From F22 sp963678855 (GTDB taxonomy: Bacteria > Bacteroidota > Bacteroidia > Bacteroidales > Bacteroidaceae), in assembly GCA_963678855.1 (NCBI GenBank), contig OY787448.1:62001-126000 (forward strand): DNA of 64,000 nt, written 5' to 3'. The notes below the pieces were generated by a model. It was not told the origin of the DNA. It saw only the letters and a list, made by a program, of their open reading frames with translations, and did not search any database. Below, piece after piece: positions 32,703 through 40,614 of the stretch; position 1 is the first letter of the stretch; each line of letters opens with the position of its first letter. Made by a program: the position numbers and the translations under genes.

Positions 32703-34910
32703 ATGAACAAATATCGTATTATACACGGTCTTAATCCCGTGCGTGTTCTCCCTATTATATTTACGCTTAGCCTGCTATCAAGCTGTAGCGATGCTACAGG
32801 AACCCCGCAAGATACAGGCAGTTACACACCAACCATCACCGTCAGCGCAGCCACTGAAGGCAGCACCCGTATGGCTTACGCCAGCGGTGACGGGAAAACT
32901 TTAACTTGGAGTCCTGGAGATACCTTCCGATGGTACAGCGACACCGAAGCTGGCACCCTTTTCACACTTACAGACGGTGCGGGTACCACTCGTGGCAGTT
33001 TTACAGGTGCCCAACTAGATGGTTTGGACAAAGCTATCTATCCAGCCAACTGTACCAATATCGATGGCCGAGTAGGGTATCAAAACCTAAACCTACCATT
33101 TACAGGCCAAAACCAAATCGGAAATGGTTCCACAGCCACTCTTCACAACTATACCTACATGATGGCCGATGCAGCGCTTACTCCAGAAGCCGATCTGACT
33201 TTCAGCTACCTTGCCGCTCAACTTAAATTTGAGTTGACACTACCACCAGATATCCGTGGCGAGATCACTAGCCTGAGCATCCAACTCCCTAATGGTGATC
33301 AGCAACTAATCACCTCGTTATGTCCAAGCAGTCCCAGCAAGAATCAGTATAGCAGCACCCAATTTATGACCCTAGATAACATCACCCTTGGCAACGACCA
33401 CCTGCTGACGGCCTATATGATGCTAGCCCCAATTCATCTGCAAAATCAAGCACTAACCATTGCTGTAAGTACTGATCACGCCACCCACAACTATTATAGC
33501 TTTACCACAGAACCCGTCACCGTCGATTTTCAGGCTGGCCACCAATACCGTATACGCTACACCCTACAAGAAAGCCAAGTACCAGTCTTCGCACCAGAGA
33601 TACCGACTGACAGCCGCACACCCCACTTAATCACCAAAGCAGAGAGTCGCTATACCCTAGACTATAGCGACTACCAACTGCCTGTACACTTTAACCAATA
33701 CATAGCTTGGACAGCTAGTACCAACGCCAGCTGGGTAAACCTCAGCTCCACAAGCGGACAAGGGAGTAATGGTCCTACATTATTTATTAGTACCAATCAC
33801 ACAGATGCATGGCGCCACTCTACCATCACCCTGCGCAACCACCTCGGTCAAAGCACCCAAATCTACCTAGACCAGCAACCTAAAGTCCACACCCTTCCTG
33901 TCGTCTTCCATGTGCTGCGAGACGGTACAAGTCGTACCCAAAATTTCGCTGCCACTCACTGTCAAGCACTACTAGACAGCATCAACCACCGTTATGCGCA
34001 GATGCCACATTTCAGCAATCAAGGCAAACTCATCAACTATCAAGACGCCCATATCCGCCTACGTCTAGCCACGGTAGATCCAGACGGCAGCAACACCAAT
34101 GGCGTTCAGATACACCAGGTAGACAACGCCTATCGCAGCGGCAAAGACTTCTTAGTGAGCACAGCTCCAGCAGATAGGGCCATGGTATGGCCACAAGATC
34201 GATATATCAATATCTTTATATTTGAATTCTCCAGTAGCGACAGCGCCACAGGATGGGCCAACTACGCCTACTTGCGTCCCAATATCAACAAACAATACCT
34301 AGGTTATTTCTACAGTTTAGCCGAAGGTACCCCAATCAGTGCCATTCCGAGCATGCATAGCATCGCTTTAAATGCCCGCCATATGTTTGACTCCAAAGCA
34401 ATCCCTCAAATCACAGTAGGCGTCGTCAATACCGCCGTCCACGAACTCGGTCATTATCTTGGTTTGTACCACACCTTCAACGATGGCCGTGCCCCTAATG
34501 GTGATGACGCCGTAACCGATACGCCGAATTACGACCGCACTTCATACTACGCACATTATAAAAGTGTCGTTACAGCCTATAGCCGCTACCTTGGCGGCGA
34601 CCGCGGTACATTTGCAGATGCAGCCGCAGTGGTCAATGCCATGGATCAGCTCAACTGGCGTCTTCCTTACAGCAGTGCCTCCAGCTACAGTATCCATAGC
34701 CATGCCAGCGACGCCTTCTGCAGCACCAACTTGATGGACTATAGTCAGCGCATGCCTGATGTGCCAGGATTTACTCCAGGACAGATAGCCCGCATGCGAT
34801 ATGCCATCGCTCATTCACCGACCATACCTCACGACCTAGTTGCAACTCGCGGCTGCAAGCCTGCTGAAGGCGAGATAGATTATAGTATAGAAGTCGGCAT
34901 AGTCGATTGA
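32703..34910 (+). CDS. Fimbrillin-like / BACON / M43 metalloprotease fusion lipoprotein
   Basis: 735 residues, lipobox LLSSC at about residue 28. Residues 40-290 are fimbrillin-like and align with the lipoprotein at 22022 (LTWSPGDTFRWYSDTEAG, KAIYPANCTNIDG, LAAQLKFELTLPPD, LLTAYMMLAPIHL, AGHQYRIRYTL). Residues about 310-395 are a BACON domain (TASTNASWVNLSSTSGQGSN ... QIYLDQQP). The rest is a pappalysin/M43 zinc protease: HTLPVVFHVLRDG, catalytic HELGHYLGLYHTF and Met-turn TNLMDYSQRMPD. The promoter supports the start. A surface-anchored protease joined to a fimbria-type module is unusual; targets could be host or fimbrial proteins (inference). Confidence 0.85.
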   Translation: MNKYRIIHGLNPVRVLPIIFTLSLLSSCSDATGTPQDTGSYTPTITVSAATEGSTRMAYASGDGKTLTWSPGDTFRWYSDTEAGTLFTLTDGAGTTRGSFTGAQLDGLDKAIYPANCTNIDGRVGYQNLNLPFTGQNQIGNGSTATLHNYTYMMADAALTPEADLTFSYLAAQLKFELTLPPDIRGEITSLSIQLPNGDQQLITSLCPSSPSKNQYSSTQFMTLDNITLGNDHLLTAYMMLAPIHLQNQALTIAVSTDHATHNYYSFTTEPVTVDFQAGHQYRIRYTLQESQVPVFAPEIPTDSRTPHLITKAESRYTLDYSDYQLPVHFNQYIAWTASTNASWVNLSSTSGQGSNGPTLFISTNHTDAWRHSTITLRNHLGQSTQIYLDQQPKVHTLPVVFHVLRDGTSRTQNFAATHCQALLDSINHRYAQMPHFSNQGKLINYQDAHIRLRLATVDPDGSNTNGVQIHQVDNAYRSGKDFLVSTAPADRAMVWPQDRYINIFIFEFSSSDSATGWANYAYLRPNINKQYLGYFYSLAEGTPISAIPSMHSIALNARHMFDSKAIPQITVGVVNTAVHELGHYLGLYHTFNDGRAPNGDDAVTDTPNYDRTSYYAHYKSVVTAYSRYLGGDRGTFADAAAVVNAMDQLNWRLPYSSASSYSIHSHASDAFCSTNLMDYSQRMPDVPGFTPGQIARMRYAIAHSPTIPHDLVATRGCKPAEGEIDYSIEVGIVD

Positions 34911-34957
34911 CGATTCTTTTTCGGCCAAAGCTCAAAACAGATACAGCTACTAACTAG

Positions 34958-34994
34958 CCAGCTACACTCTAAAATGTGTGTAGCTGGTTTTTTT
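34958..34994 (+). terminator. Terminator after the protease fusion
   Basis: Stem CCAGCTACAC/GTGTAGCTGG (34958-34967 with 34978-34987) followed by TTTTTTTG. From here to 35230 the sequence is A/T-rich and I see no gene. Confidence 0.85.
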
Positions 34995-35232
34995 GTATGG
35001 TATTATTTGCTGTTTTCTTTCTATTTCCTAATAGAAATATATTACCCTATCCCTGTCTAGAGACTGTATAGAATGTCTATTCTCTTATGCAAGAGTTGCT
35101 TGGTATAGCAACAATTCTCCTCTCTATAAACGCAAATGTTATTTACGTTAAAAATGTAAATAGTAGGTAAATAATAATATTATTTCCATAAATAAATATC
35201 TATATAAGTTTTTGTATTACCATATTTTCTGT

Positions 35233-35240
35233 TACTTTTG
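35233..35240 (+). promoter_or_regulatory. -7 element for the second split-YjbH pair
   Basis: TACTTTTG matches TAnnTTTG; a TTG lies 18 bases upstream (35212-35214), slightly short of the usual spacing. The ATG at 35351 follows after 110 bases. Confidence 0.45.
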
Positions 35241-35350
35241 TGTTGTGACTTCTGTATTGTAAATGTATGCTATATATATTTAATCAAACTAAACTTTGTA
35301 TAATACGAGATGTTTGCTTGTCTTATATAATCAAACATAAAGATTTTACT

Positions 35351-36193
35351 ATGCAACACCGAATGTGTATACTTAGCCTAATCCTTAGTCTGCTGGGTAT
35401 TTTAGTCCCTCATACTAAGACTGTCGCCCAGCATAAGCTTGATCTCTTTGTTGGGCCTGAACTACTATATTCCGACGTTGTCTACGACAAGGTCTACGAA
35501 GCTGTATTTAATCTCAATCCTGGTTTTAAGTGGCACATGCCTCACCATTGGATGCTTACAGGTCAAGTCACTGTACCAATATATAATGATTACGGCCCAT
35601 ACTATAACCGTGTGCGTCCCACCATGGCCGTACTTAGTAAAGAGAGCCGTATCAGTCGAGATAGCTATCTAAAATGCAGTACAGGTTTATTTAACCTTGA
35701 GCGCTACGGATTTGATGTACAGTGGATACACCATATCAATAACTGGTTATCATTAGAAGCCCAAGCTAACTACACTGGTTTTTGCTCCTTTGCCGAAGAC
35801 TTCACCCACGAACGTATAGATCGTTTTGCCTATGTAGCAGGTCTTCAAGCCTACTACGCTCCTAAAGACATCCAAGTCCGTGTACAAGGAGGTCGTTTTC
35901 TCAACGAAGAGTACTGTATGAAACTCGAAGCTTTCCGCCACACTAAATATGTGAGTGTAGGTGGTTTTGCCGAATTTAGCGAAGACGATCGCACAGGTGG
36001 CTTTGTTATAGTCGTCAAGTTGCCCCCATACAAAAGCACCACGCATAAGAAATTTGTTGTGCGTCCAGCCAGCAATTTCCGCTTGACCAACAATATGGAT
36101 GCTGGTACTGCCCTTGGCAAGATGGTCTTTACCGACCCAGAATATAATGAACGTGATGGTGCATTCCAAATGACGAAAGGAGGTATGCGATGA
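35351..36193 (+). CDS. YjbH-like outer-membrane protein, C-terminal-type half (second copy)
   Basis: 280 residues from the ATG at 35351, with signal peptide ending TKTVAQH. Block-for-block paralog of the protein at 23849: AVFNLNPGFKWHMPHHWMLT, GQVTVPIYNDYGPYYNRVRP, STGLFNLERYGFDVQ, IQVRVQGGRFLNEEYCMKLE, GGFVIVVKLP, KFVVRPASNF, DPEYNERDGAFQMTKGGMR. Beta-barrel character throughout. It overlaps the next gene by 4 bases, as in the other copy, so the pair is translationally coupled. Function inferred only from the YjbH resemblance. Confidence 0.65.
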   Translation: MQHRMCILSLILSLLGILVPHTKTVAQHKLDLFVGPELLYSDVVYDKVYEAVFNLNPGFKWHMPHHWMLTGQVTVPIYNDYGPYYNRVRPTMAVLSKESRISRDSYLKCSTGLFNLERYGFDVQWIHHINNWLSLEAQANYTGFCSFAEDFTHERIDRFAYVAGLQAYYAPKDIQVRVQGGRFLNEEYCMKLEAFRHTKYVSVGGFAEFSEDDRTGGFVIVVKLPPYKSTTHKKFVVRPASNFRLTNNMDAGTALGKMVFTDPEYNERDGAFQMTKGGMR

Positions 36194-36951
36194 TACAATA
36201 CCATAGACCAACTAGACTATTTCGCATAGCTCTGGCTCTAAGTTTCAGTCTATGCCTACACATGACCAAGACCCATGCTCAGCAATACGATGGCATGACT
36301 GGTCTAGTCCATACGCCAACCGCCGAGATGAGTCCAGAACTCAATCTCCGTCTAGGCGGACACTTCTTGCAGCGCGGCATGACCCCATGGCGATTCCAGC
36401 GCAATGGCAAACCCTACGAAACCTACAGCTACTACATAGGTTTTACCCCATTATCATGGATAGAAGTATCCTATACCGAAGTCCTCTTTAAAACCCAAAA
36501 GCCCAATAGCGAGCGAGTAGGGTACTTCCAGAAAGATCGTCACTTCTCTCTTAAAGTGCGTCCTTTCAAAGAAGGAAAATATTGGCCAGCAGTAGCCATA
36601 GGTACCATGGACCCACTACACCAAGAGTGGTCTGGAGAACGCGGGAGTCAAAACTTTGCTTGCTATTACGTAGCTTTTACCAAGCATATAGATGCTCATA
36701 TAGGCCTATTAGGCCTTCACGGCACCTTGCGTAAGTATAAAGGGAGTACCAAAAACAGTCAATGGGATGGTCCCGTAGGTGGTCTTACCTTCCGTCCAGC
36801 TTGCTATAAAGATATACGCTTGATAGCCGAATACAACGGCGACCAGTTTATCTTTGGTACCGACGTACAACTATTCCGTCTACTGAAAGCCCAAGCCTCC
36901 TATATGGATGGCTATATCAGTGCCGGATTATGCCTAAGTCTACAACTATAA
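36190..36951 (+). CDS. YjbH-like outer-membrane protein, N-terminal-type half (second copy)
   Basis: 253 residues with a signal peptide to THAQ. The mature start QQYDGMTGLVHTPTAEMSPE matches that of the paralog at 23124, and strands correspond (YIGFTPLSWIEVSYTEVLF, ALGTMD-like AIGTMDPLHQ, GLLGLHGTLRKY, LIAEYNGDQFIFG, YISAGLCLSLQL). The overlap ATGA with the preceding gene couples the two products, which may assemble into one outer-membrane complex equivalent to a full YjbH. The next lipoprotein gene follows after 62 bases and may share the transcript. Confidence 0.65.
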   Translation: MIQYHRPTRLFRIALALSFSLCLHMTKTHAQQYDGMTGLVHTPTAEMSPELNLRLGGHFLQRGMTPWRFQRNGKPYETYSYYIGFTPLSWIEVSYTEVLFKTQKPNSERVGYFQKDRHFSLKVRPFKEGKYWPAVAIGTMDPLHQEWSGERGSQNFACYYVAFTKHIDAHIGLLGLHGTLRKYKGSTKNSQWDGPVGGLTFRPACYKDIRLIAEYNGDQFIFGTDVQLFRLLKAQASYMDGYISAGLCLSLQL

Positions 36952-37013
36952 AATAGATGTAGACCTCAACAGAACCTATCAGAGAAGTATGCATAACAAA
37001 GTCGAATTTTGAA

Positions 37014-38201
37014 ATGAAAATTATGAAGACAAGTTTTTTTAAAAAGAGCGTTTATGCCTTTGCTTTTATTGCTCTTGCAGCAGGTGTAAGCAGTTGCAGT
37101 GACGACGATGGTAAGAAGAAAGTCGTACTGCCAGAAGTAGTTATCGAGCACAGTATTAGTGGTGTGGTAACCAGTATTGACGGTACCCCTGTTGAAGATG
37201 TAGCAGTAGCATTGAGTGGCACAGCCACCTCTGGCACTATGACAGACGAACATGGAGTATACTCATTTGAGTACATCAAAGAATCAGGTGATTTTGATCT
37301 TGCTTTTACCAAAGATGGTAAGGTCGCTCAAGAAGGTCACGTTTTGATCGCCGATTCAAAAGAAAGCCACGCAGCCGTATTGAGTGTGCGTATGGCCAAC
37401 GAAGTAGCCCAAGTAGTCATTAGTGCTACTGAGGAAACTGTTGTTGAAACAGAGACTGAAACAGCAGTAGGCAACGAAGAAGCTGCTACCACCGTAACTA
37501 CCACCGTACCCGCTGGTGCGATTGAAGAAGGCAAAGAAGTAGCCATTAAGATACAACCTATTTACGACGAAATAAGCAGTACAAAGGCTGTAGATCGCAT
37601 AGTTGTAGACCAGTTTAAAGCAGAAATTAAGCTAAAAGATGGCACACCTTACATATTGGCTGATGGCTATACAGTCAATAGTAGCTTCGAGGCGCCTATA
37701 AATGGTCAATGTTTTGTACGTGTCGTTTATGTAGATGATACTCCAACCGACTCGTACACATTTCCTAGCGGTACCTTCACAGTATCTTACGACCGTTCAT
37801 GTACAATCTACGTAGAAGCCGATGCTACAATTACTCAAACAAGTGGTGAAGAAGCCCTTGTCGTAACACCTAGCGTAGAAGACCGTATCCATGCATCTGG
37901 TTCATCTACCATTGATGTCACTTACGACTTCAAGATGGGTGCAGAATTGACAGGTACAGGTAAAGCACGTGAGATTCTAGAGAAATACGTAGCAGTAGCC
38001 AATGGTACAGTTAGGCTAGAAGGTCAATTTTTAAGCAACTTTGAAGTACCAGAAGGAGCAAAGTACACATTTAGCGCTAAGCAACACTTTGCAAACTTCG
38101 AAGTAGACTTTGATAGCAAGGAAGCTACTGGCAAGAAGTATGAAGATGTAGATACTTCTTACAGCGTAGAAGTCCCTGCACACAATGGTGGCGGAAACTA
38201 A
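37014..38201 (+). CDS. Lipoprotein with carboxypeptidase-regulatory-like domain
   Basis: 395 residues; the signal ends GVSSC (Cys about residue 28) followed by SDDDGKKK. Residues 45-125 form a CarboxypepD-reg-like beta domain (SISGVVTSIDGTPVEDVAVA, TMTDEHGVYSFEYIKE). The remainder is beta-rich with a Thr/Glu/Val-rich stretch (TEETVVETETETAV) and no catalytic motif. The ATG at 37023 is a second possible start. Likely surface exposed, given the acidic residues after the lipid Cys. Its place after the split-YjbH pair suggests a shared role. Confidence 0.65.
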   Translation: MKIMKTSFFKKSVYAFAFIALAAGVSSCSDDDGKKKVVLPEVVIEHSISGVVTSIDGTPVEDVAVALSGTATSGTMTDEHGVYSFEYIKESGDFDLAFTKDGKVAQEGHVLIADSKESHAAVLSVRMANEVAQVVISATEETVVETETETAVGNEEAATTVTTTVPAGAIEEGKEVAIKIQPIYDEISSTKAVDRIVVDQFKAEIKLKDGTPYILADGYTVNSSFEAPINGQCFVRVVYVDDTPTDSYTFPSGTFTVSYDRSCTIYVEADATITQTSGEEALVVTPSVEDRIHASGSSTIDVTYDFKMGAELTGTGKAREILEKYVAVANGTVRLEGQFLSNFEVPEGAKYTFSAKQHFANFEVDFDSKEATGKKYEDVDTSYSVEVPAHNGGGN

Positions 38202-38246
38202 GATAAACCACAACCTATTATATATCCTATAGTGATTAACTATGTT

Positions 38247-38279
38247 GAAGGCTACACCATAAAGTGTAGCCTTCTTTTA
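38247..38279 (+). terminator. Terminator after the lipoprotein
   Basis: Stem GAAGGCTACAC/GTGTAGCCTTC (38247-38257 with 38264-38274), 6-base loop, then TTTTATG. It separates converging genes. Confidence 0.85.
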
Positions 38280-38299
38280 TGTTCAAAAGAATCACTCTT

Positions 38300-38758
38300 T
38301 TATTTTTTAGCTGGGATAATCTCTCCAGTCAGATGCTCTTTATCGTCAACCTCCAGTCTGCAAGCCTCCACGTAACATAGACCAAATTTCTCACACCACG
38401 GCTTCACCCAAATCTCTAGGCCTTCCGATTTGACAAGAATATCTTGACCTTCCCTTTTTAAATGCAACATTGCATTAAGATTAGGCATCACCAAAATACG
38501 ATCCAGATATATGTTTGCAAATTCTTTTGCTATACGCTCCAGTCGATGCTTAGACATGCCGGTAATCATATCTTTTAAAAGAATAGTATAGAATCGCTGA
38601 GTAGACATAGCCCCCATGCGATAAAGAAGGTACGACAAAAAGTGTCGTCTGTACAATCGATGCAAATAGCTTTTCTTGCAATAAAATTTTAAAAAAGCCT
38701 CCGTTCCATTGCCTCTGATTAAGTAGTTCTCAAATGGTACATTATGAAGTCGACTCAT
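38300..38758 (-). pseudogene. Truncated HAD-IB (PSPase-like) protein without catalytic Asp
   Basis: 152 residues. From residue 18 it follows the HAD-IB order: GTEAFLKFYCKKSYLHRLYR (helical cap), MITGMSKHRLERIAKEFANI, then QDILVKSEGLEIWVKPWCEK (motif II Ser kept) and CRLEVDDKEHLTGEI. The N-terminal nucleophile motif DxDGT is replaced by VPFENYLIRGNGT, so both catalytic Asp are lost, and the protein stops at GEIIPAKK before motif III (Lys) and motif IV. Normal relatives have about 200-215 residues. The frame is intact and has a Met start, so it may be a decayed gene or a pseudoenzyme. Also notable: it has no obvious promoter. Confidence 0.65.
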
Positions 38759-39025
38759 GATAGTAATTCAATTTATATAATCCAACACAATACTTTCTTG
38801 ACAAAAATACTAACATTAAGCGACATGACAAATAAATATAGTAACAAATTGCTCTTTAAATCAGCTTTTGCAAGTGTTTTTGTTTTAACTACAATCCCAT
38901 GATACAAATATACTCAAGTTGGTACCTATGGACCTGTTTTTTTAGTTTATCAAGATTCTACCTACAATATAGTGTAGCCAAATAAGACAAACAATTATTT
39001 TATGCACAAATTATTTTCAAATCGC
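38759..39025. other. Non-coding A/T-rich stretch
   Basis: About 270 bases between the HAD remnant and the next promoter. I see no open frame with family features, no hairpin with a T-run and no RNA gene. Confidence 0.5.
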
Positions 39026-39055
39026 TTGGAATATCAAAACTAATCACTACATTTG
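39026..39055 (+). promoter_or_regulatory. Promoter of the amidotransferase-MscS-ATP-grasp operon
   Basis: TTG (39026-39028), 19-base spacer, TACATTTG (39048-39055). The transcript would carry a leader of about 105 bases before the ATG at 39170. Confidence 0.75.
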
Positions 39056-39169
39056 CAGCAGAATCCATAGGTTGTTAAATCGGGGTTCTTGTTCTTTTAA
39101 TTAGTGTGAATATAGATTATTCTAAAGAGATTACTGCTACGCTTTGTTTCATCTTTTATTTGTACGGCT

Positions 39170-39745
39170 ATGTTATTAGTTATAGACAATCAAAGTGCCT
39201 ATATCAAGAAATTCAAAAGACAATTTCTTGCTGAGCAAAATTTCGATTATGTGGTCTTTGACCACAATCAACCCATTACCCTCTCGGCCCAAACCGAGAT
39301 ACAGGGTATCCTATTATCTGGAGGTCGAGGCAATCCCTACGAACCTCTTAATCTCACAACCAATTTTGTGGCTATGATGAACTGGGACGTGCCTGTACTC
39401 GGTTTTTGTTTAGGACATGAGATCATCTCAGTGGCCTATGGCGGTCGCATCAAAAAACTGCCCGACTACCATAACAAGCGCGAGCTTATCACGCTCACAT
39501 CCCCCGAAGATCCCATTTTTGAAGGACTTAATAAGACCGAGTTGATGCTTCAAAAGAAGCACCACTTTCACGTATCTGAACTTCCAGAAACCTTTGTGTC
39601 ACTGGGCTTTTCAGATACCACCCCAAACGAGATTATCAAACATAAAGACAAACCTATCTATGGGTTTCAGTCCCATCCAGAAGTCTACAGCCCCGATGGC
39701 TTACACATCATCAAAAACTTTTTACGCCTATGCGAGATTTTATAA
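39170..39745 (+). CDS. Class I glutamine amidotransferase (GuaA-N-like)
   Basis: 191 residues, the size of a stand-alone GATase domain. Nucleophile Cys80 in VLGFCLGHE, His169 and Glu171 in GFQSHPEV complete the triad; the oxyanion block is GILLSGGRGNPYEP. It resembles the separate glutaminase subunit of archaeal GMP synthase. There is no GMP synthase partner here; instead it overlaps the MscS gene by 16 bases and precedes an ATP-grasp ligase, so it may release ammonia or cleave a gamma-glutamyl bond for that pathway (inference). Confidence 0.85.
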   Translation: MLLVIDNQSAYIKKFKRQFLAEQNFDYVVFDHNQPITLSAQTEIQGILLSGGRGNPYEPLNLTTNFVAMMNWDVPVLGFCLGHEIISVAYGGRIKKLPDYHNKRELITLTSPEDPIFEGLNKTELMLQKKHHFHVSELPETFVSLGFSDTTPNEIIKHKDKPIYGFQSHPEVYSPDGLHIIKNFLRLCEIL

Positions 39746-40614
39746 CCAATAAAGAATATATGTACTGGGTCTTTGTAGGCAGTGTCCTGTTGATATCTTA
39801 CCTGTTATCTTGGGGCATCCGCCGCTTTTTGACCTATTACATCAAAAAAAGTTCGGATAAAATCAACGAAGACCCAACCAATTTTGTCTTCTTGAAAAAT
39901 GCGGTGTCGCTTATAATATACACCACCGCGCTTATTCTTATTTTTCTCAAAACCCCAGGCCTTAGCGCTATGGGCAAAGGCCTCTTTACCAGTGCTGGTA
40001 TTTTGGCCGCCACCATTGGTTTGGCTTCTCAGAAAGTCTTTTCCAATATATTGAGCGGGTTGTTTATTTTGTTTTTTAAACCTTTTAGTGTTAAAGACAC
40101 GATAGAGCTTCGTTCCGATCATCTGAAAGGCGTTGTTGAAGAAATCACCCTTCGTCACACCGTCATTCGAGATTACGAACACCGCCGCATCATCATCCCA
40201 AACAGCACTATCAGCGATAGCATACTGGTAAACAGTTCTATCGTAGAGGAAAAGATAAAAAAGCAAATCGATATAGGCATAAGCTACGATTCTGATATCG
40301 ATTTGGCCAAACAGATTATACGTGAAGAGATTTCAGCCCATCCACTGTTGAAAGACTATCGCAGTGCATCCGAGAAACGTAAAGATGTGCCCGTCGTCCA
40401 AATGCGCTTAGTCAGTTTAGGCGAATATGCCGTAACTATCCGTGCCTATGTATGGACGCACAACAACGATGAAGCTTGGATATTGCAATGCGACGTGCTT
40501 GAAAGCATCAAAAAACGCTTTGACCAAGTCGGCATAGAGATTCCATTCCCATATAGAACCATAGTAATGAAAGATTCCATTCCAAAAGATGAAAGTAGCT
40601 ATAATATACAATAA
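39730..40614 (+). CDS. MscS-family mechanosensitive channel
   Basis: 294 residues: three N-terminal transmembrane helices, then the MscS pore-lining and beta domain (SAGILAATIGLASQKVFSNI, FFKPFSVKDTIELRSDHLKG, EEITLRHTVIRDYEHRRIII PNS core) and the C-terminal cytoplasmic cage (GIEIPFPYRT). It should open on membrane tension and release small solutes. Both ends overlap neighbours (16 and 26 bases), which indicates translational coupling with the amidotransferase and the ATP-grasp fusion and hints that it exports or balances their product. Confidence 0.92.
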   Translation: MRDFITNKEYMYWVFVGSVLLISYLLSWGIRRFLTYYIKKSSDKINEDPTNFVFLKNAVSLIIYTTALILIFLKTPGLSAMGKGLFTSAGILAATIGLASQKVFSNILSGLFILFFKPFSVKDTIELRSDHLKGVVEEITLRHTVIRDYEHRRIIIPNSTISDSILVNSSIVEEKIKKQIDIGISYDSDIDLAKQIIREEISAHPLLKDYRSASEKRKDVPVVQMRLVSLGEYAVTIRAYVWTHNNDEAWILQCDVLESIKKRFDQVGIEIPFPYRTIVMKDSIPKDESSYNIQ

